Made by a program: the position numbers and the translations under genes. Below are positions 21,842 through 32,655 of a DNA stretch of 64,000 nt, piece by piece. Where the stretch lies: contig JACVRA010000181.1 of the NCBI GenBank assembly GCA_019828545.1, positions 62,001 to 126,000 of the forward strand, read 5' to 3'. Under the pieces are notes generated by a model, which worked only from the letters and a program-made list of their open reading frames with translations, was not told the DNA's origin and did not search any database. The DNA is from Paracamarosporium sp. OC-R06-R3. Its lineage: Eukaryota; Ascomycota; Dothideomycetes; Pleosporales; Didymosphaeriaceae. How positions within the stretch are numbered: position 1 is the stretch's first letter; the number at the start of each line of letters is the position of its first letter.

Positions 21842-22922
21842 AACAATGATGACAATCTTGCACGTGAGTTTCTCGGTGTGTCCATTGGGCTATATGAGAT
21901 CTGTGGTCACTCGTTGGCTAAACAGTATGGGTTGAACGTAAAGCACAATGATTTGGAATTGGACGGGATGTCCCAATTCCAGGCTTCAAGCGAATTGCGG
22001 AGACTCCTGAGAGGATGGATAACAAATCTGCCTCCTCAATTTCAGCTTTGTTCGCCGGAAGTGCGAGAAATTTTTGAGAAATCCCGGGCTAATAAGTCAC
22101 GGGTTATACTAACTCTCAAATACCACAACATTAACATCCCCGTCCATAAACCTCTACTATCTACCACACTACAATACTTGTTTGGAGGAGGCCCGTCGAG
22201 TTCTTCTAGCCCGCCATACCATGTCCAGCTGGCCATGGCAGAAGCTCAAGAGTGCGTGAAGGCGGCCGAACTTACCATCGACATAATGCATACTATATTG
22301 CTTGTAGACCACACTGCGAACAACAATCTTGGCGTTTGACTTTTCACGCTATACTATGGTACGTCTACTCTCATAGTAGTGCTCCACAGTTGCTGAATGA
22401 TGTATTTTAAAGTCTTCACAGCGTCTTTGGTCATCAGTGCCCGATTACTGTGGGTGCAATATGGAGCGATCGACACAAACGAAGCCATTATAGCCCATCA
22501 CTAGACCGTTCTCCAGAAGGCAGATGACGTTTTCTACAAACTGTCTCATGAAAACGACCTGGTCCTGAGCTGCGCTAGATACATTCGATACCTATCACAG
22601 TTGTGTGGTGCAGGAGGCAAGTGGCATACCATGATCTCGCATCTCGAAGGACATAAGACTAATCTGCGACTGTGTAGTGCCCATCAGCGGCAGTGAGATT
22701 CAGGACCACGTCATTCCCCCCTTGGTGTCGGCGATGGCCGGTCCGGGCTCCGGCGAACAAAACGGTGCCTCCCACACAAGTACAAATGGCTCGAACCCGA
22801 TGGGACTTGATGTCAATACTCTGGACCTGTTCTCAGACGAGTTCCTCGACCCATCAGTATTTGATGGGTTTGCTGCGAGCGCCGGAGAAAACGGCTTCGC
22901 TGGTGCCTTCGTATCTGGTTGA
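21842..22922 (+). pseudogene. C-terminal relic of a fungal transcription factor
   Basis: The reading starts NNDDNLAREFLGVSIGLYE and continues through LRGWITNLPPQFQL and the regulatory-domain core YHNINIPVHKPLLST. It then meets TGA at 22337-22339, where the family has Trp (LG.W...LYYVFTASLV). The frame resumes after a normal-looking intron as VFTASLVISARLLW, meets a TAG near 22501, and ends in a different frame as an acidic tail (GLDVNTLDLFSDEFLDPS). The DNA-binding N-terminal half is absent. This is a clearly non-functional remnant. Confidence 0.6.
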
Positions 22923-23822
22923 ATATCCTAAATAACCTCCCAAAACACTATACCGAAAATATAATAATGATATGTGAACTTTCCGTGGTCAGCAAGACAC
23001 TAAAGTCGGTATAATGACTAAGTTAATCAAATTATTGAGGCTGTTGAAGTCATGCAGTGTATTCAATCAATTCAGTAAGCTTGTCGAGGTAGGATCTGAC
23101 GAAGCGTTAGTAGCTGCTTCTTCCCACGATCGAGGCGATACTGAAGGGTATCCCTATCAGCAAAGTATCTAAGGAGGTTATGCTCATAGTATCGCATTGG
23201 GTACGTAGCCTTATGGTACTAACATTATGTGTATAGTATAGAGCGTCACTAATCTTGCTTTTCGTTGGAGCGTGGCGCGGCAATACACACTAATGCGTTA
23301 GGTATCCCGCGTGCCCTACTGTGAGAACGATGTGATACCAAATGGTGGACTATAGCCTGTTTAACATCGTGTGATTCGGAATGGATCTCTGCTCAAATTA
23401 ATTTTAGCCGGTAGCCGGAGGGTGGACTGTTGGCCCACTAGCCGAGCCAACCACGCGACGCTATTGAAGGGTCATCTTCTCGTATTAACAACGTGCAGCT
23501 TCAGACAAGTGACTCTCAGGCTATTCTTGTCGATCAGAAAGGGAAGGGGCGATTTCGAAGAGAGCAAGGTGGGAGCCGAGATTCCTTCTATGCATGCCAT
23601 TACGATCACGTCGGGGAAGTAACGGCTCGAAGAAGCGCTTCTTGTCCGGATGCACCCGCGTTTCCCGGCGATCTCCACTACGGCCTCGATTATTTCGACG
23701 ATAGATCCTAGAGCAAAATTTCACGCCTTCTTTTGCTCTCACCACCAAAACCTCTCTGTAATTATTATTGGGGTTCTGTGCACACACTTCAAACTTCTTG
23801 CATACCTGACACATCCTGCAAC
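22923..23822. other. Intergenic upstream of the cupin gene
   Basis: No recognised gene in 900 bases; only short overlapping ORFs. Confidence 0.5.
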
Positions 23823-24491
23823 ATGGTTTACGCACCGTTGTCCTTTATGCGACAATGTCTCCCGAACCGAACTACAACTGCGCATCTCAAAAATTTGCCA
23901 TTTGTCGACTTTAACGGGCAGAAGTCGTTCTCCATTACATTCGTCGATCACGCACTACCCAACAGTCCGTCATCGATTCAGACATTCCCCCCGAATAGCC
24001 AAAGAAAGACAAGCTTGTTCAATCCTCCCGCACACTATCATATTCTGCAGGACGAATATTTCCGAGTCATCTCGGGACAAGGAACTTGGCATCTTTGGGA
24101 CGACACAGACGTTGTCCTCAAAACTGGCCAAGAGATCAAAGTTCCTGCACGAAAATACCACTGGTTCCAGAACTTCTCTAGCACCGAGCCTTTGGTCGTC
24201 GGCTACTGGTATGATAAAGAACGCCCCAGAATGGAAGAGATATTCTTCAGAAACACCCTCAGCTATCTCGCGGATTGCTTAGAAGCGGGCATGCAGCCGT
24301 CTAAGTTTCAGTTGGCATTGTTTGGATTCAACAACTTGATGATTTTTAGTATCGTCCACTCGAGGTTTCTCCCAACAACACTCGAGTTCGTGATAAATAC
24401 AGCATTGTGTAGTATCATGGCTTGGGTCGGAAGAATTTTACTGGGCTACGAGAGAAGCTACGAAGAGTATTATAGACCTGCAGTGAATTAA
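23823..24491 (+). CDS. Cupin-domain protein with C-terminal hydrophobic segments
   Basis: Single exon of 222 codons; the start CAACATGG fits the fungal context better than the in-frame upstream codon. The RmlC-type cupin motif is clear: PPAHYHILQDEYFRVISGQG (metal His, His and Glu) and, after the spacer WHLWDDTDVVLKTGQEI, KVPARKYHWFQN (third His). After the barrel come two hydrophobic stretches, QLALFGFNNLMIFSIV and FVINTALCSIMAWVGRILLG, which suggest membrane association. Such cupins are found as stand-alone enzymes or in natural-product clusters. The reaction is not deducible. It has no obvious partner here. Confidence 0.75.
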   Translation: MVYAPLSFMRQCLPNRTTTAHLKNLPFVDFNGQKSFSITFVDHALPNSPSSIQTFPPNSQRKTSLFNPPAHYHILQDEYFRVISGQGTWHLWDDTDVVLKTGQEIKVPARKYHWFQNFSSTEPLVVGYWYDKERPRMEEIFFRNTLSYLADCLEAGMQPSKFQLALFGFNNLMIFSIVHSRFLPTTLEFVINTALCSIMAWVGRILLGYERSYEEYYRPAVN

Positions 24492-25653
24492 TTTCATTTC
24501 TGAACCACTTAACTCTGTTTTGGTACTATATATGAGCAAATGGGGGTTTGCTATCGACCTGACCAGCGCAGAGTCAGGATGTAGCCATGACCAGTAAGAT
24601 AACGCAATCTCCACGCTGCTGCAGCCTTCAGCGTATGGACGAAAAGAAAATCAGACATGTGACCTCAGACCTACTAGAGTAACGTGCGGGGAACTCGGGG
24701 TAAGTCCGGAATGCTTGTCGTATATATGTGCACCGGCCACTGGGGAATCACCGGATAACGTCGGCTCGTTAGATGCGCCTGCGCGCGTACACGCGCACCC
24801 TTGTTCACGCCAGAATCAGACTAAACTGCATCCGCCTAAGAAATGCAGTATATCACTGAACGTGTATCAGATGCGTATCTGACAGTCGCTGCCCGAATCA
24901 ATCAATTATGGCGCTAATTTTCAAAATTGATTAGACAACCCTGAAAGCTTTCGCCTGCATATGATAGTGATCTTGACCACGTAATCCTAAGCAGAAGCCG
25001 GCAAATGATGCTGAAAATTCCTGGCATGCCTGCCGTGCTTGACGTCTGTCGTTATGATGAAGCCTGGTTGATATTCCTAGCCAATTTTTCGGGCACTTGG
25101 AGTATATTGGTGTCTGTTTTGAACTGAGTTTTGTCAGACACAAACGTGGAAACCCTCTCTAAACACTTCAGCCGACAGAAAACAGGACTTGAAATCTTGT
25201 CTTGTCATTTCTGTTTGTTTCTCTACTATGCATGCGTTGCCCAAGACTTCTTGTGCACAGGCGATTTATCCCCGGCGCTGAAGAGAATTGGAGAGGCGAG
25301 GTATTGTAAACCCTGTCGCACGTTCCACCACGGGGAGGTATGGAATGGTTCTGGTCTTGCCTCCCGAAATCGCAGGGATAACAGCTCGGATGCTGTAATA
25401 AGTCGATATTTAGGGTTTTGTTCCACCGCCCACTTCGGTGTCGCTAGAAGTCTTTACATATCTGTCTCCACTCACATCCCGCGGATAGCGAAGTTGACTT
25501 GACTCAGAGGTGGCTAGCTATCTGGCTCCTTCAAGGGTATGCCAAGGTTCATTGCGATCTGTAAAACCTGGAACACGTCACATGAGAACACTTTTTCCAC
25601 CATGATCTAAAGTTTCCGAGATTCAAAGACTATCTTATCTAAGTTATCTTGGA
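24492..25653. other. Intergenic: nothing recognisable
   Basis: About 1.15 kb. ORFs at 24931-25143 and 25131-25502 overlap on opposite strands and have no family features. Confidence 0.5.
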
Positions 25654-26278
25654 ATGGCTGGAACAAGAACAATTGTTGCTGTTCTGGGGGCGATAGGCTA
25701 GCAAGTGAGTTTCTTTCCCGTTCACCCTGACGAAGATCCGTGCAGTAGCGACAACTAATGTGCGCCTGTTCAAGGGCGGTTCTGTCGTCCAGAAGTTCCT
25801 CAATTAGCCTTTGAAGTATCGTGTTCGGGGCTTGAACAGAAACGTGGATTCACCGAAAGCCAAAGCATTGGCGCAACAAGGTGTGAAAGTCGTTTCTGCC
25901 GACCTGAATGATAGCAACAGCTTGGTTCGCGCATTCCAGGGTGCCAACATCATCTACGCCATGACAGACTTCTGGCAGGCCGTGTCATTCGACGTTGAAT
26001 ACAAGCAAGGCGTAGCCATCGTTGATATTGCCACCAACCTCCCGCAGCTCGAACATTTCGTTTGGGCAACTCTTCCCGACGGTCGAGCACTTTCTGGTGG
26101 AAAGTATACCAACATCTTTCATTGACAGAGCAAAGCGGCAGCCACCGATTACGTTCGGACATCAAAACCCGGATTGTGGACAAAGTCCACGGCTGTTCTA
26201 TTCCCATATTACTTCGAGAACTTCAAGACAGCACCAAACTTGTATCTCCCTGTCAAGGTCAGCGATTGCACGAGCTGA
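25654..26278 (+). pseudogene. NmrA-like NAD(P)-binding protein, nonsense-riddled
   Basis: The reading MAGTRTIVAVLGAIG, stop, Q, intron, GGSVVQKFL corresponds to the Rossmann dinucleotide motif of NmrA-like sensors (GATGxQGGSVV). It continues KYRVRGLNRNVDSPKAKALA, VKVVSADLNDSNSLVRAF and NIIYAMTDFW. In-frame stops lie at 25699-25701 (inside the nucleotide-binding loop), 25805-25807 and 26123-26125. After the last, the frame still reads SKAAATDYVRTSKPGLWTKS and VLFPYYFENFKTAPNLYLPV before ending at 26278. The last third of the family is missing. Good conservation between the stops points to fairly recent inactivation. Confidence 0.75.
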
Positions 26279-26588
26279 CTATGCAAGCAAGCTGAAAGAT
26301 TAACTTGACGTAGGGAGATCACGGTTCGCTGATTGGATGTCAACAACAAACTTGAGAATGGTCATAAAAGTCGCAAAAAGCCCCTATTGTTGCTGTGAAG
26401 CATCTGCCAGTATCTTCTCAACATTCTTGGCAATTAAGACAGCATTTTGTTCTGTGACTTTTCCCTCGGAGACCCCACACCAATGGCTGCCGACCCCACC
26501 AACACTGCCGACGCATCCCAAGCTGCAGTTAGAGGTAAAGACTTAGCCGATGTCCGCGCTACACGGATTCTCTAATCTTATGTGACGG

Positions 26589-26616
26589 CAGGAGCTTTGG
26601 TGCAGGAGCTTTGGTG
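26589..26616. repeat. 14-bp perfect tandem duplication
   Basis: Two exact adjacent copies of CAGGAGCTTTGGTG, followed directly by two CACGTG-type sites. Confidence 0.85.
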
Positions 26617-26739
26617 CACGTGCTCACGTGTTTGCCTAGCACCTAGCGTATATAGGCCACACAGCTCAGTTGAGAGCTCGACAGATAGTTGATACACAAT
26701 CTTCTGACCCTCTTTTTGATCACCCTCTGCGTGATCTCA

Positions 26740-27062
26740 CATCTTATATAAAGAGCCAAGTTATATATGATGATATTTAATAAACATTTAGTTTAAGCTT
26801 TCAAGGTTGAGTAAAAAATATATATAATTTTATTATTTTACCCCAAGAACTATAAGTTTATATTCTAGTAAAAATAATCTCTAAAAGTAAGAGGATAAAT
26901 AAAGGTATTATAGATAGCTAAACTCAAAGCTACTCTACTTAGTAGAAGTAGTATAAGAAAGAGATGGGCTAGAATTCATTGCCGACTGTTAAATTAAAAG
27001 ATTTGTTATTCCCCTTCCTAAAGGGGAATGCGCTAAGTATCTAAGGACATTGTCATGGTTTT
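26740..27062 (+). repeat. Dispersed repeat, copy B: AT-rich, RIP-like copy of the DUF6603 tail
   Basis: Aligns by eye with 14640-14890; most differences read G to A or C to T, as expected after repeat-induced point mutation. The clearest shared parts are AGAAGTAGTATAAGA, CTGTTAAATTAAAAGATT, TATTCCCCTTCC and TCTAAGGACATTGTCATG. The upstream portion is more eroded and its limit is uncertain. Confidence 0.5.
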
Positions 27063-27103
27063 TAAAGACTGCGACGGCAGGTCAATCTTGACGTGCGTAC
27101 GGT

Positions 27104-28780
27104 CTAGCAAACATATCGGAAGCACTTCTTCTCCCAGTCCGTTAAATCATTGAGACTTTCATCTAACCCAACATTGCCTTCGATCGCGACACCATTCAAC
27201 TTGTCCCTCCGTCCATTCTCCCACTTGACTCCAACAACATAAAATAGCATGAGTGCTATTGCAGAAGCTTCAAACCCAACAATAGAGTTGTATCCAGAGG
27301 TGTAGTGAGGTGCCTCCGATGCCCGAAACGTCTGTGGCGCAAGGATGTTTGCGACGCAATAGGCAAGAAATACCATAGCGTTCACAGTCAATTTTTTCGT
27401 GTGACCCGAAGTATTGGCGGCAGGCAGTGATAGAGCCACGGCGTAGGGACCCCAGAAGAAGTAAAAAAAATAGTAGGCCGTTAGCAGACCTGCAGTGTTG
27501 CTGTCAGGTAGCTTGCGTATGACGATGGAGCAGATCAGTGGGATTACACAACATGCAGCGGCAGAGTAGCATCGCGTATTTTTGATATATCGTGGAGGAA
27601 TTGTGGCGAGGAGGCTCGATACCGCTTGGATCACGCCAGTTGGCATTCCGATCAGAACCGTGGCTAACGGACTGAAGCCGAATCCGGATACAATCTGGGC
27701 CGAGAATGTATTGAGACCGCCATTGCTTACGTTCATGCAAAGGAAGAAAAGTGCGATCACCCAGGACTTCCAGTCCATAAGTGCTTCCCAGACCTGGTAC
27801 ATTTTGAACACCTAAGATAATTTAGCGTCATGATATGCAAGGTTAATCGGTGGAACCAACTTTGCTCTCCATGCCAGTATTATCCGATCGTTTTCGCTCC
27901 ACGGCGATGTATGACTCTTTCTCGTTCAGAAATCTCCCTGGAGTTGGTGCATCCGGGAAGAAGAAAAACATGGCCAAGGCAAATAAGATACTAATACCAC
28001 CCGTTACGATGAACAGCAATTTCCAGTTGGCTATGGCTAGGTGAGCATGGCCGATGCCATATGAAACAAGCCCAACGTATACCTTTGCGTACATAAGCCT
28101 GAATCCCCATGTGGCGTAAGGGTACTTACGGAGGCGACTGTGGAGCTCCAGATTGCAATTCTCAGCGGCTGCTCCCTCTTGTTATACCACATGGTAGTGA
28201 TGAGGGTGAGACCAGGCAATGCCGGTGCTTCACACATACCCATAATGAATCGCAGGGTCGCCAGACCTCTAAAGTTACTCGTTGTAGCCATCAGAATAGT
28301 CGTCAATCCCCACCCGAGAGCTAAGACGGAAAGGAACTTTCCAACGGGGAAATGCGAGAACCCTCTCACGGCCGGAAGCTCTGCAGCGAGATATCCAAAG
28401 TAGAAGATTGATCCAACTACCGACGTCACTTAGTGATGATATCCAATGATGGATGGAGGCAAAGTAACGCACCCCAGCTGTACTGTTGACCCACCAAATG
28501 TGTGTCTTTAGTCATGCCGTACAGATTTGCGTTCGAAATGATGACTTTCTAGATTACAAACATCGTCAAAACTTAAATCTTTATAATGAAATGAGATACT
28601 TACATCGACTGCTGATAGTACAGCATATCCCCACAAATAAGGCATGATGCGCCAATCGATCTTGCGCAACAGCTTCATGGCATCTTCCTCAGTGTAGTCA
28701 AACTGCGGTCGTTCAGAGGTCGTAGTCGCAGTATCAACATCGGGGGTAGTCTTTTCGTCACCCTTAGTATCGCTTGCCAT
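27104..28780 (-). CDS. MFS transporter, anion:cation symporter (Dal5/allantoate permease-like) family
   Basis: Five exons, all junctions in frame, from MASDTKGDEK at 28780. Typical ACS marks: the N-terminal KLLRKIDWRIMPYLWGYAVL, the loop NLYGMTKDTHLVGQQYSW, then FYFGYLAAELPAVRGFSHFP, RFIMGMCEAPALPGLTLITT and MWYNKREQPLRIAIW. The C-terminal half reads FFFPDAPTPGRFL and FLCMNVSNGGLNTFSAQIV, ending in the conserved DLTDWEKKCFRYVC. About 490 residues, 12 helices, plasma membrane. Known members carry allantoate, ureidosuccinate, nicotinate, pantothenate or dipeptides. It is divergent from the lyase gene at 29302, and both share a promoter with a CGGAC/GTCCG operator, so it probably imports the substrate of this cluster. 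Confidence 0.9.
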
Positions 28781-29301
28781 TGCGATCGACGCGATGGATC
28801 TTGTCGTTGCTGTTGGAATGGACGTCCTTGTGAAGGTAGTAAACAGGATGTTAACGAGTTTGCAAGTGGAGCCAATGCAGCCTTCCAACTTGTTTTATGC
28901 GTAGAGCTGATCAGATCATACGGGCATACTAGCACGGCTTAGATCCAAACTGTAGCACCATAGTACTGTGTCAATAATCGGACATTCACCTGTCACTGCC
29001 GACGAAGCTGGTGCGCACGAACAGTGTGATTTTTGAGGCACTGTATTAGTCACTTGTATAGAAGTCCTCTAGTGTGGATAAATCGTGTCGACTCCGCATT
29101 TTGTCTTCATCCAGTTTTGGCCTTTTTGATAGCGTCGGACATGGTGCGAAGAAGTCCGCTTAGGGTTTGGCGCTAACAGAAGTCCCGATGTGCCGAACAT
29201 GACGCATGATTAATCTCAATAGGGAAATTTAATCGACACTATGCCTGTGAACGACAGACAACTTGCAATCCAGAGATTGCAGCTGTATGCAGCTTTTGAC
29301 C
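28781..29301. other. Divergent promoter: ACS transporter / isocitrate-lyase-like gene
   Basis: No gene. It contains the inverted repeat at 29136-29158 and a single CGGAC half site near 28979. Confidence 0.65.
29136..29158. promoter_or_regulatory. CGGAC-N13-GTCCG inverted repeat
   Basis: CGGAC at 29136-29140 and GTCCG at 29154-29158, spacer 13. One of four such sites, all in intergenic regions of the 27-45 kb cluster. CGG/CCG triplets at fixed distance are the usual Zn2Cys6 target. Confidence 0.6.
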
Positions 29302-30956
29302 ATGTCTGCATATCACATGGATCTGAAAGCCGAGGAAGTTATGCTACAGGAGATTGTCTCAAAAATCGAAAAATGGTGGCGGTCGCCCCGGCAAGCTCAC
29401 ATAAAAAGGTAAACCAATCCCGAACAAGACAAGTCGAGTGATTTAACCTGTTGTAGACCATACACAGCTTCACAAATCGCACCGCTGCGAGGTCCGCTCG
29501 ATGGAAACTATGCTTCAAACTGTCAAGCCCTGAAGTTGTGGTCGCAACTAAATTCACACCGTACTAACGAAACTGCGGAGATGACGTTTGGAATGATTGA
29601 TCCGCTCCTCGCTTCCCAAATGATCGGCCAGCAGACTGTGTACATCTCCGGTGCTCTCTGTGCCTTCTCAGCTGCAGATTGCAGTGGACAAGATACTAGC
29701 GACTATCCTTGGGACACGGTCCCGAAAGTGGCAGAGCGCTTGTTCCGCTCGCAGAAGTACCATGACCGAAAGCAACGACAGCACCGGGCCCAGATGAGCA
29801 AAGAAGCACGTAAACAGTACACTGAGGTTCGAGACTTCCTCCAGCCTATCGTGGCCGATGCAGACATGGGTTTCGGAGGAGCCACGACGATTGTGAAGCT
29901 GGTCCAGCGACTGGTGGAGGCTGGTGTTGCCATGTTTCACATTGATGACCTTGCTATTGGATGTAAGCGCTTCACAGCAAAGGAGGGACCAACTATGGCC
30001 TCGACAAAAGAGTGGCTGAGTAGACTGTATGCTGCAAGGATGCAGCTGGACGTGATGGGGTGAGTGAAACTCGCTCGCCCAGTCCACTGCCCATCTTTCA
30101 TGCTGACACAACCTACAGTGCTGAGACCCTTCTCATGGCTCGGTGCGATGTCGATGGTGCTCAATTTATTGCCTCTACTAACGACCCACGCGATCATGCT
30201 TATATCCTAGGCGCCACTCAACCCATGGAGCCTTTCGTTAGATGTATAGCCAATTCTGGTAGAGGACAAGCCCAACAAAGTGGCACAGAATGGCTATCGG
30301 CAGCTAAATTGATGACGTTCGACGACGCGGTCGCCTGCACCGCGACAGAGAGCGAGTTTACCACCTACAGGGAGAAAATCCATCGCACCAAATTTACTAG
30401 TCTGGAAGAGCGACGAAAGTATGCTCAAGAAATTCTCCGAGACCGAACCCCTTTCTTCGACTGGGAGCTTCCGCGCACGGTTGACGGACGGTATCGTTTC
30501 GCACCAACGTCGCAGACCATCATCGAGCGTTGCCTAGAAGGGGCCCCATTGAGCGACGTTACATGGTGTCGGATGGATTTTCGATGGCAAGATATGGTCC
30601 GCGTCCACAAGACTATCTCTGCTGTGTTTCCGAAGCGACTCTTTGCAGCAGGGTATTCTGCTACCTACGATTTTGCCGCCAAAGGGTATACCGAAGATGA
30701 TATTAAAAACTTGCATCATTCACTGGCACGTTTAGGTGTTGTATGGCAGCTTCAGCCTGGGTTTGCCATGCAGGGGCTGAACTATACTACAAAGAAGTTT
30801 TCGTCAATGTGGGCAAATGAGGGGATCGCTGGATACATTCGAGATGTCCAAATTCCTGCAATGGCAATCGACACTGACACTTTTGAAAAGATGTCTTGGA
30901 GTGGAGGATACCTTGCTGATGCGTATACAAATCTGGTCATGGACGCACTTGTTTGA
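29302..30956 (+). CDS. Isocitrate-lyase/methylisocitrate-lyase-like protein, non-canonical active loop
   Basis: Three exons from MSAYHMDLKAEE; introns near 29408-29456 and 30060-30118. ICL-family features: IEKWWRSPRQAHIKRPYTA, LRGPLDGNYASNCQALKLW, QTVYISGALCAFSAAD, SDYPWDTVPKVAERLF and VADADMGFGGATTIVKLVQR (metal site). The second half has EWLSRLYAARMQLDVMGAET, ARCDVDGAQFIASTNDPRDH and WQLQPGFAMQGLNYTT. The catalytic KKCGH loop of true isocitrate lyases is absent; the equivalent region reads GCKRFTAKEGPTMAS. The protein should keep the PEP-mutase/ICL barrel but cleave a different 2-hydroxy acid. About 520 residues. The missing Cys argues against a glyoxylate-cycle role. Its promoter carries the cluster operator. 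Confidence 0.85.
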
Positions 30957-31384
30957 AGGTAACTACAACAGGTTCACCATGTCTATAGACTATGCTTGTC
31001 ATACGTAAAATACTGATTCCATAAGAACCTGACATAAATAACCGAAACTCACTACTATTGAAGTTGCAAATGTGCACATCTTATCTCTAGGGAATTGATT
31101 TTTACTAAAATTCGGCATACGCCTTAATACAAAAAGTGATACAAAAGTCCACATCTTATATGACAGATTCGATGTGTTTCTTCACCTTTATTTACAACAC
31201 GTTATGGTAAATTCACGGATGCGCAACGTGCCAAATCCCAATAGCACTGGTCAGAATAATTGTTCTGAGCGTGAAACTAGGACGGGGACTCCAAGAGAGG
31301 ATACATGTCACGCCAGACACAACGATTTTGGATGCATAATGGCTGGATTGATAACCTCTGAATATAGTCGTCCATTGTTATCTC
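30957..31384. other. Intergenic between convergent genes
   Basis: About 430 bases between the 3' ends of the lyase-like and amidotransferase genes. Nothing recognisable. Confidence 0.55.
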
Positions 31385-32257
31385 CTATGCTGCGAAAAAC
31401 TCGAGCAACACCTCGCCACAAAGTATGCGAGTGTCTTTTTGATGGATCAACTGCATTGCCAAATCAACTTGATCAGCATTCAAGATGTTTCTTTTCGCCA
31501 AATTAAACACGCCCTGCTCGTTTAAAAATGAATCGAACTCAGGGTGGCCTTGAAATGTCAATATCCTTCCAGGTTGAAATATGCCTTGCACGCTGCAAAG
31601 ATTGGTTGATCCAATTATGATCCATCCAGGTGGTAGCTTTGCGCCTTCAACGACGACGTGGTCTGCGTGAAGGAACTGGCAAGAAATCTCTTCTCGGTCT
31701 TTGAGTAATGCTGAGAAATAAGATATGAATTTCGGATTCAACTTCATCTCGTAAACACCGATCTCCCAGCCGTGTGGTGATTTCTCGACTATAGCACTGT
31801 GGGGACCCAAGATTGCTTGTGACAGCAATTGATGGCCAAAACACCCACCAAAGATGCGAATGCTCGGCTTCCGATTGTAGACATCTGTAGCAAAATATTA
31901 GGTCGTTCCATTCGGCCAGCGCACTTGCAAGTACCACTTACCGACCACATATTCCTGTAGTGTGCGTATCCACGGATCATTATCGTACGCTGATGCGGTT
32001 GAGCCAGTCAATATGATGGCATCGATCTTTTCCAGAACACCCGGGTATTGTCCTTGTTTTACATTCCATTTCGATGTTTCGATTCGAATATGATCTGCAG
32101 GCAGTCGACGCGCGTTATATTTTTTTTCGGAGGCCATAAGCCAGCTGTTGAAGATATCTTTGAATTGGCCCCGAGATGCCGCGATATTATCGTCCATTTC
32201 GAGGCATTCAAGTACCGCAATATTAATCACACGAGGAATACTGGCATCGATTGCCAT
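31385..32257 (-). CDS. Class I glutamine amidotransferase-like protein
   Basis: Two exons. The start at 32257 gives MAIDASIPRVINIAVLEC, the usual beginning for this fungal group; an in-frame ATG at 32377 would add 40 residues of no known type. The catalytic triad is readable: nucleophile Cys in FGGCFGHQLLSQ, and His and Glu in TFQGHPEFDSF. ILTGSTASAYDNDPWIRTL is the conserved strand before the elbow. About 270 residues without a synthase domain, so probably a stand-alone hydrolase of gamma-glutamyl or amide bonds, as in PuuD-like enzymes. It is divergent from the regulator at 32656. Cytosolic. Confidence 0.85.
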
Positions 32258-32655
32258 GCCTGCGCGCGATTGATCGTTTTGTGTAGAATCAATAAAGCTC
32301 AAATTGTATAGAAATGCTGTTGGAGTGTTTTTTGTCATGCAATTATATGTTGGGTCACGTGGAGATGGACGTACCATAGGTGCTACAAAGATTGGAACCG
32401 ATACCTTACCACTTTCGGCAATGTCCGACCGGAATTCGTTAATAATCCAGTTTCATCACCATTATCTTAGCGCTAGACGAATAGTCATGTGAAAAAGTCG
32501 GCCCGTTAAATGTAACGTTCGATAAGATAGGGCGGACGCTTGCTAAGGCGTGCTAAAGTTTAGCTCGACCCGCAACCCCAGCCATTGGGAGTCCCCACGA
32601 ATTTCTATCAGTCTAAGAAATATCTGGTGCGTATCAAATGTGAACTTTAGATACG
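32258..32655. other. Divergent promoter: amidotransferase / Zn2Cys6 regulator
   Basis: No gene. It has single half sites GTCCG at 32423 and CGGAC at 32533 rather than a complete inverted repeat. Confidence 0.55.

Larger units (their letters stand above)
26279..27103. other. Intergenic with AT-rich block and repeats
   Basis: Holds a 14-bp tandem duplication at 26589 and a strongly AT-rich block from about 26740 that includes repeat copy B. No gene. Confidence 0.6.

Noticed and set aside
27104..28780. Duplication of the transporter next to repeat copies A and B
   Set aside because: Both repeat copies end near a transporter stop, but the two transporters belong to different MFS families and the sequence beyond the repeat is not similar.
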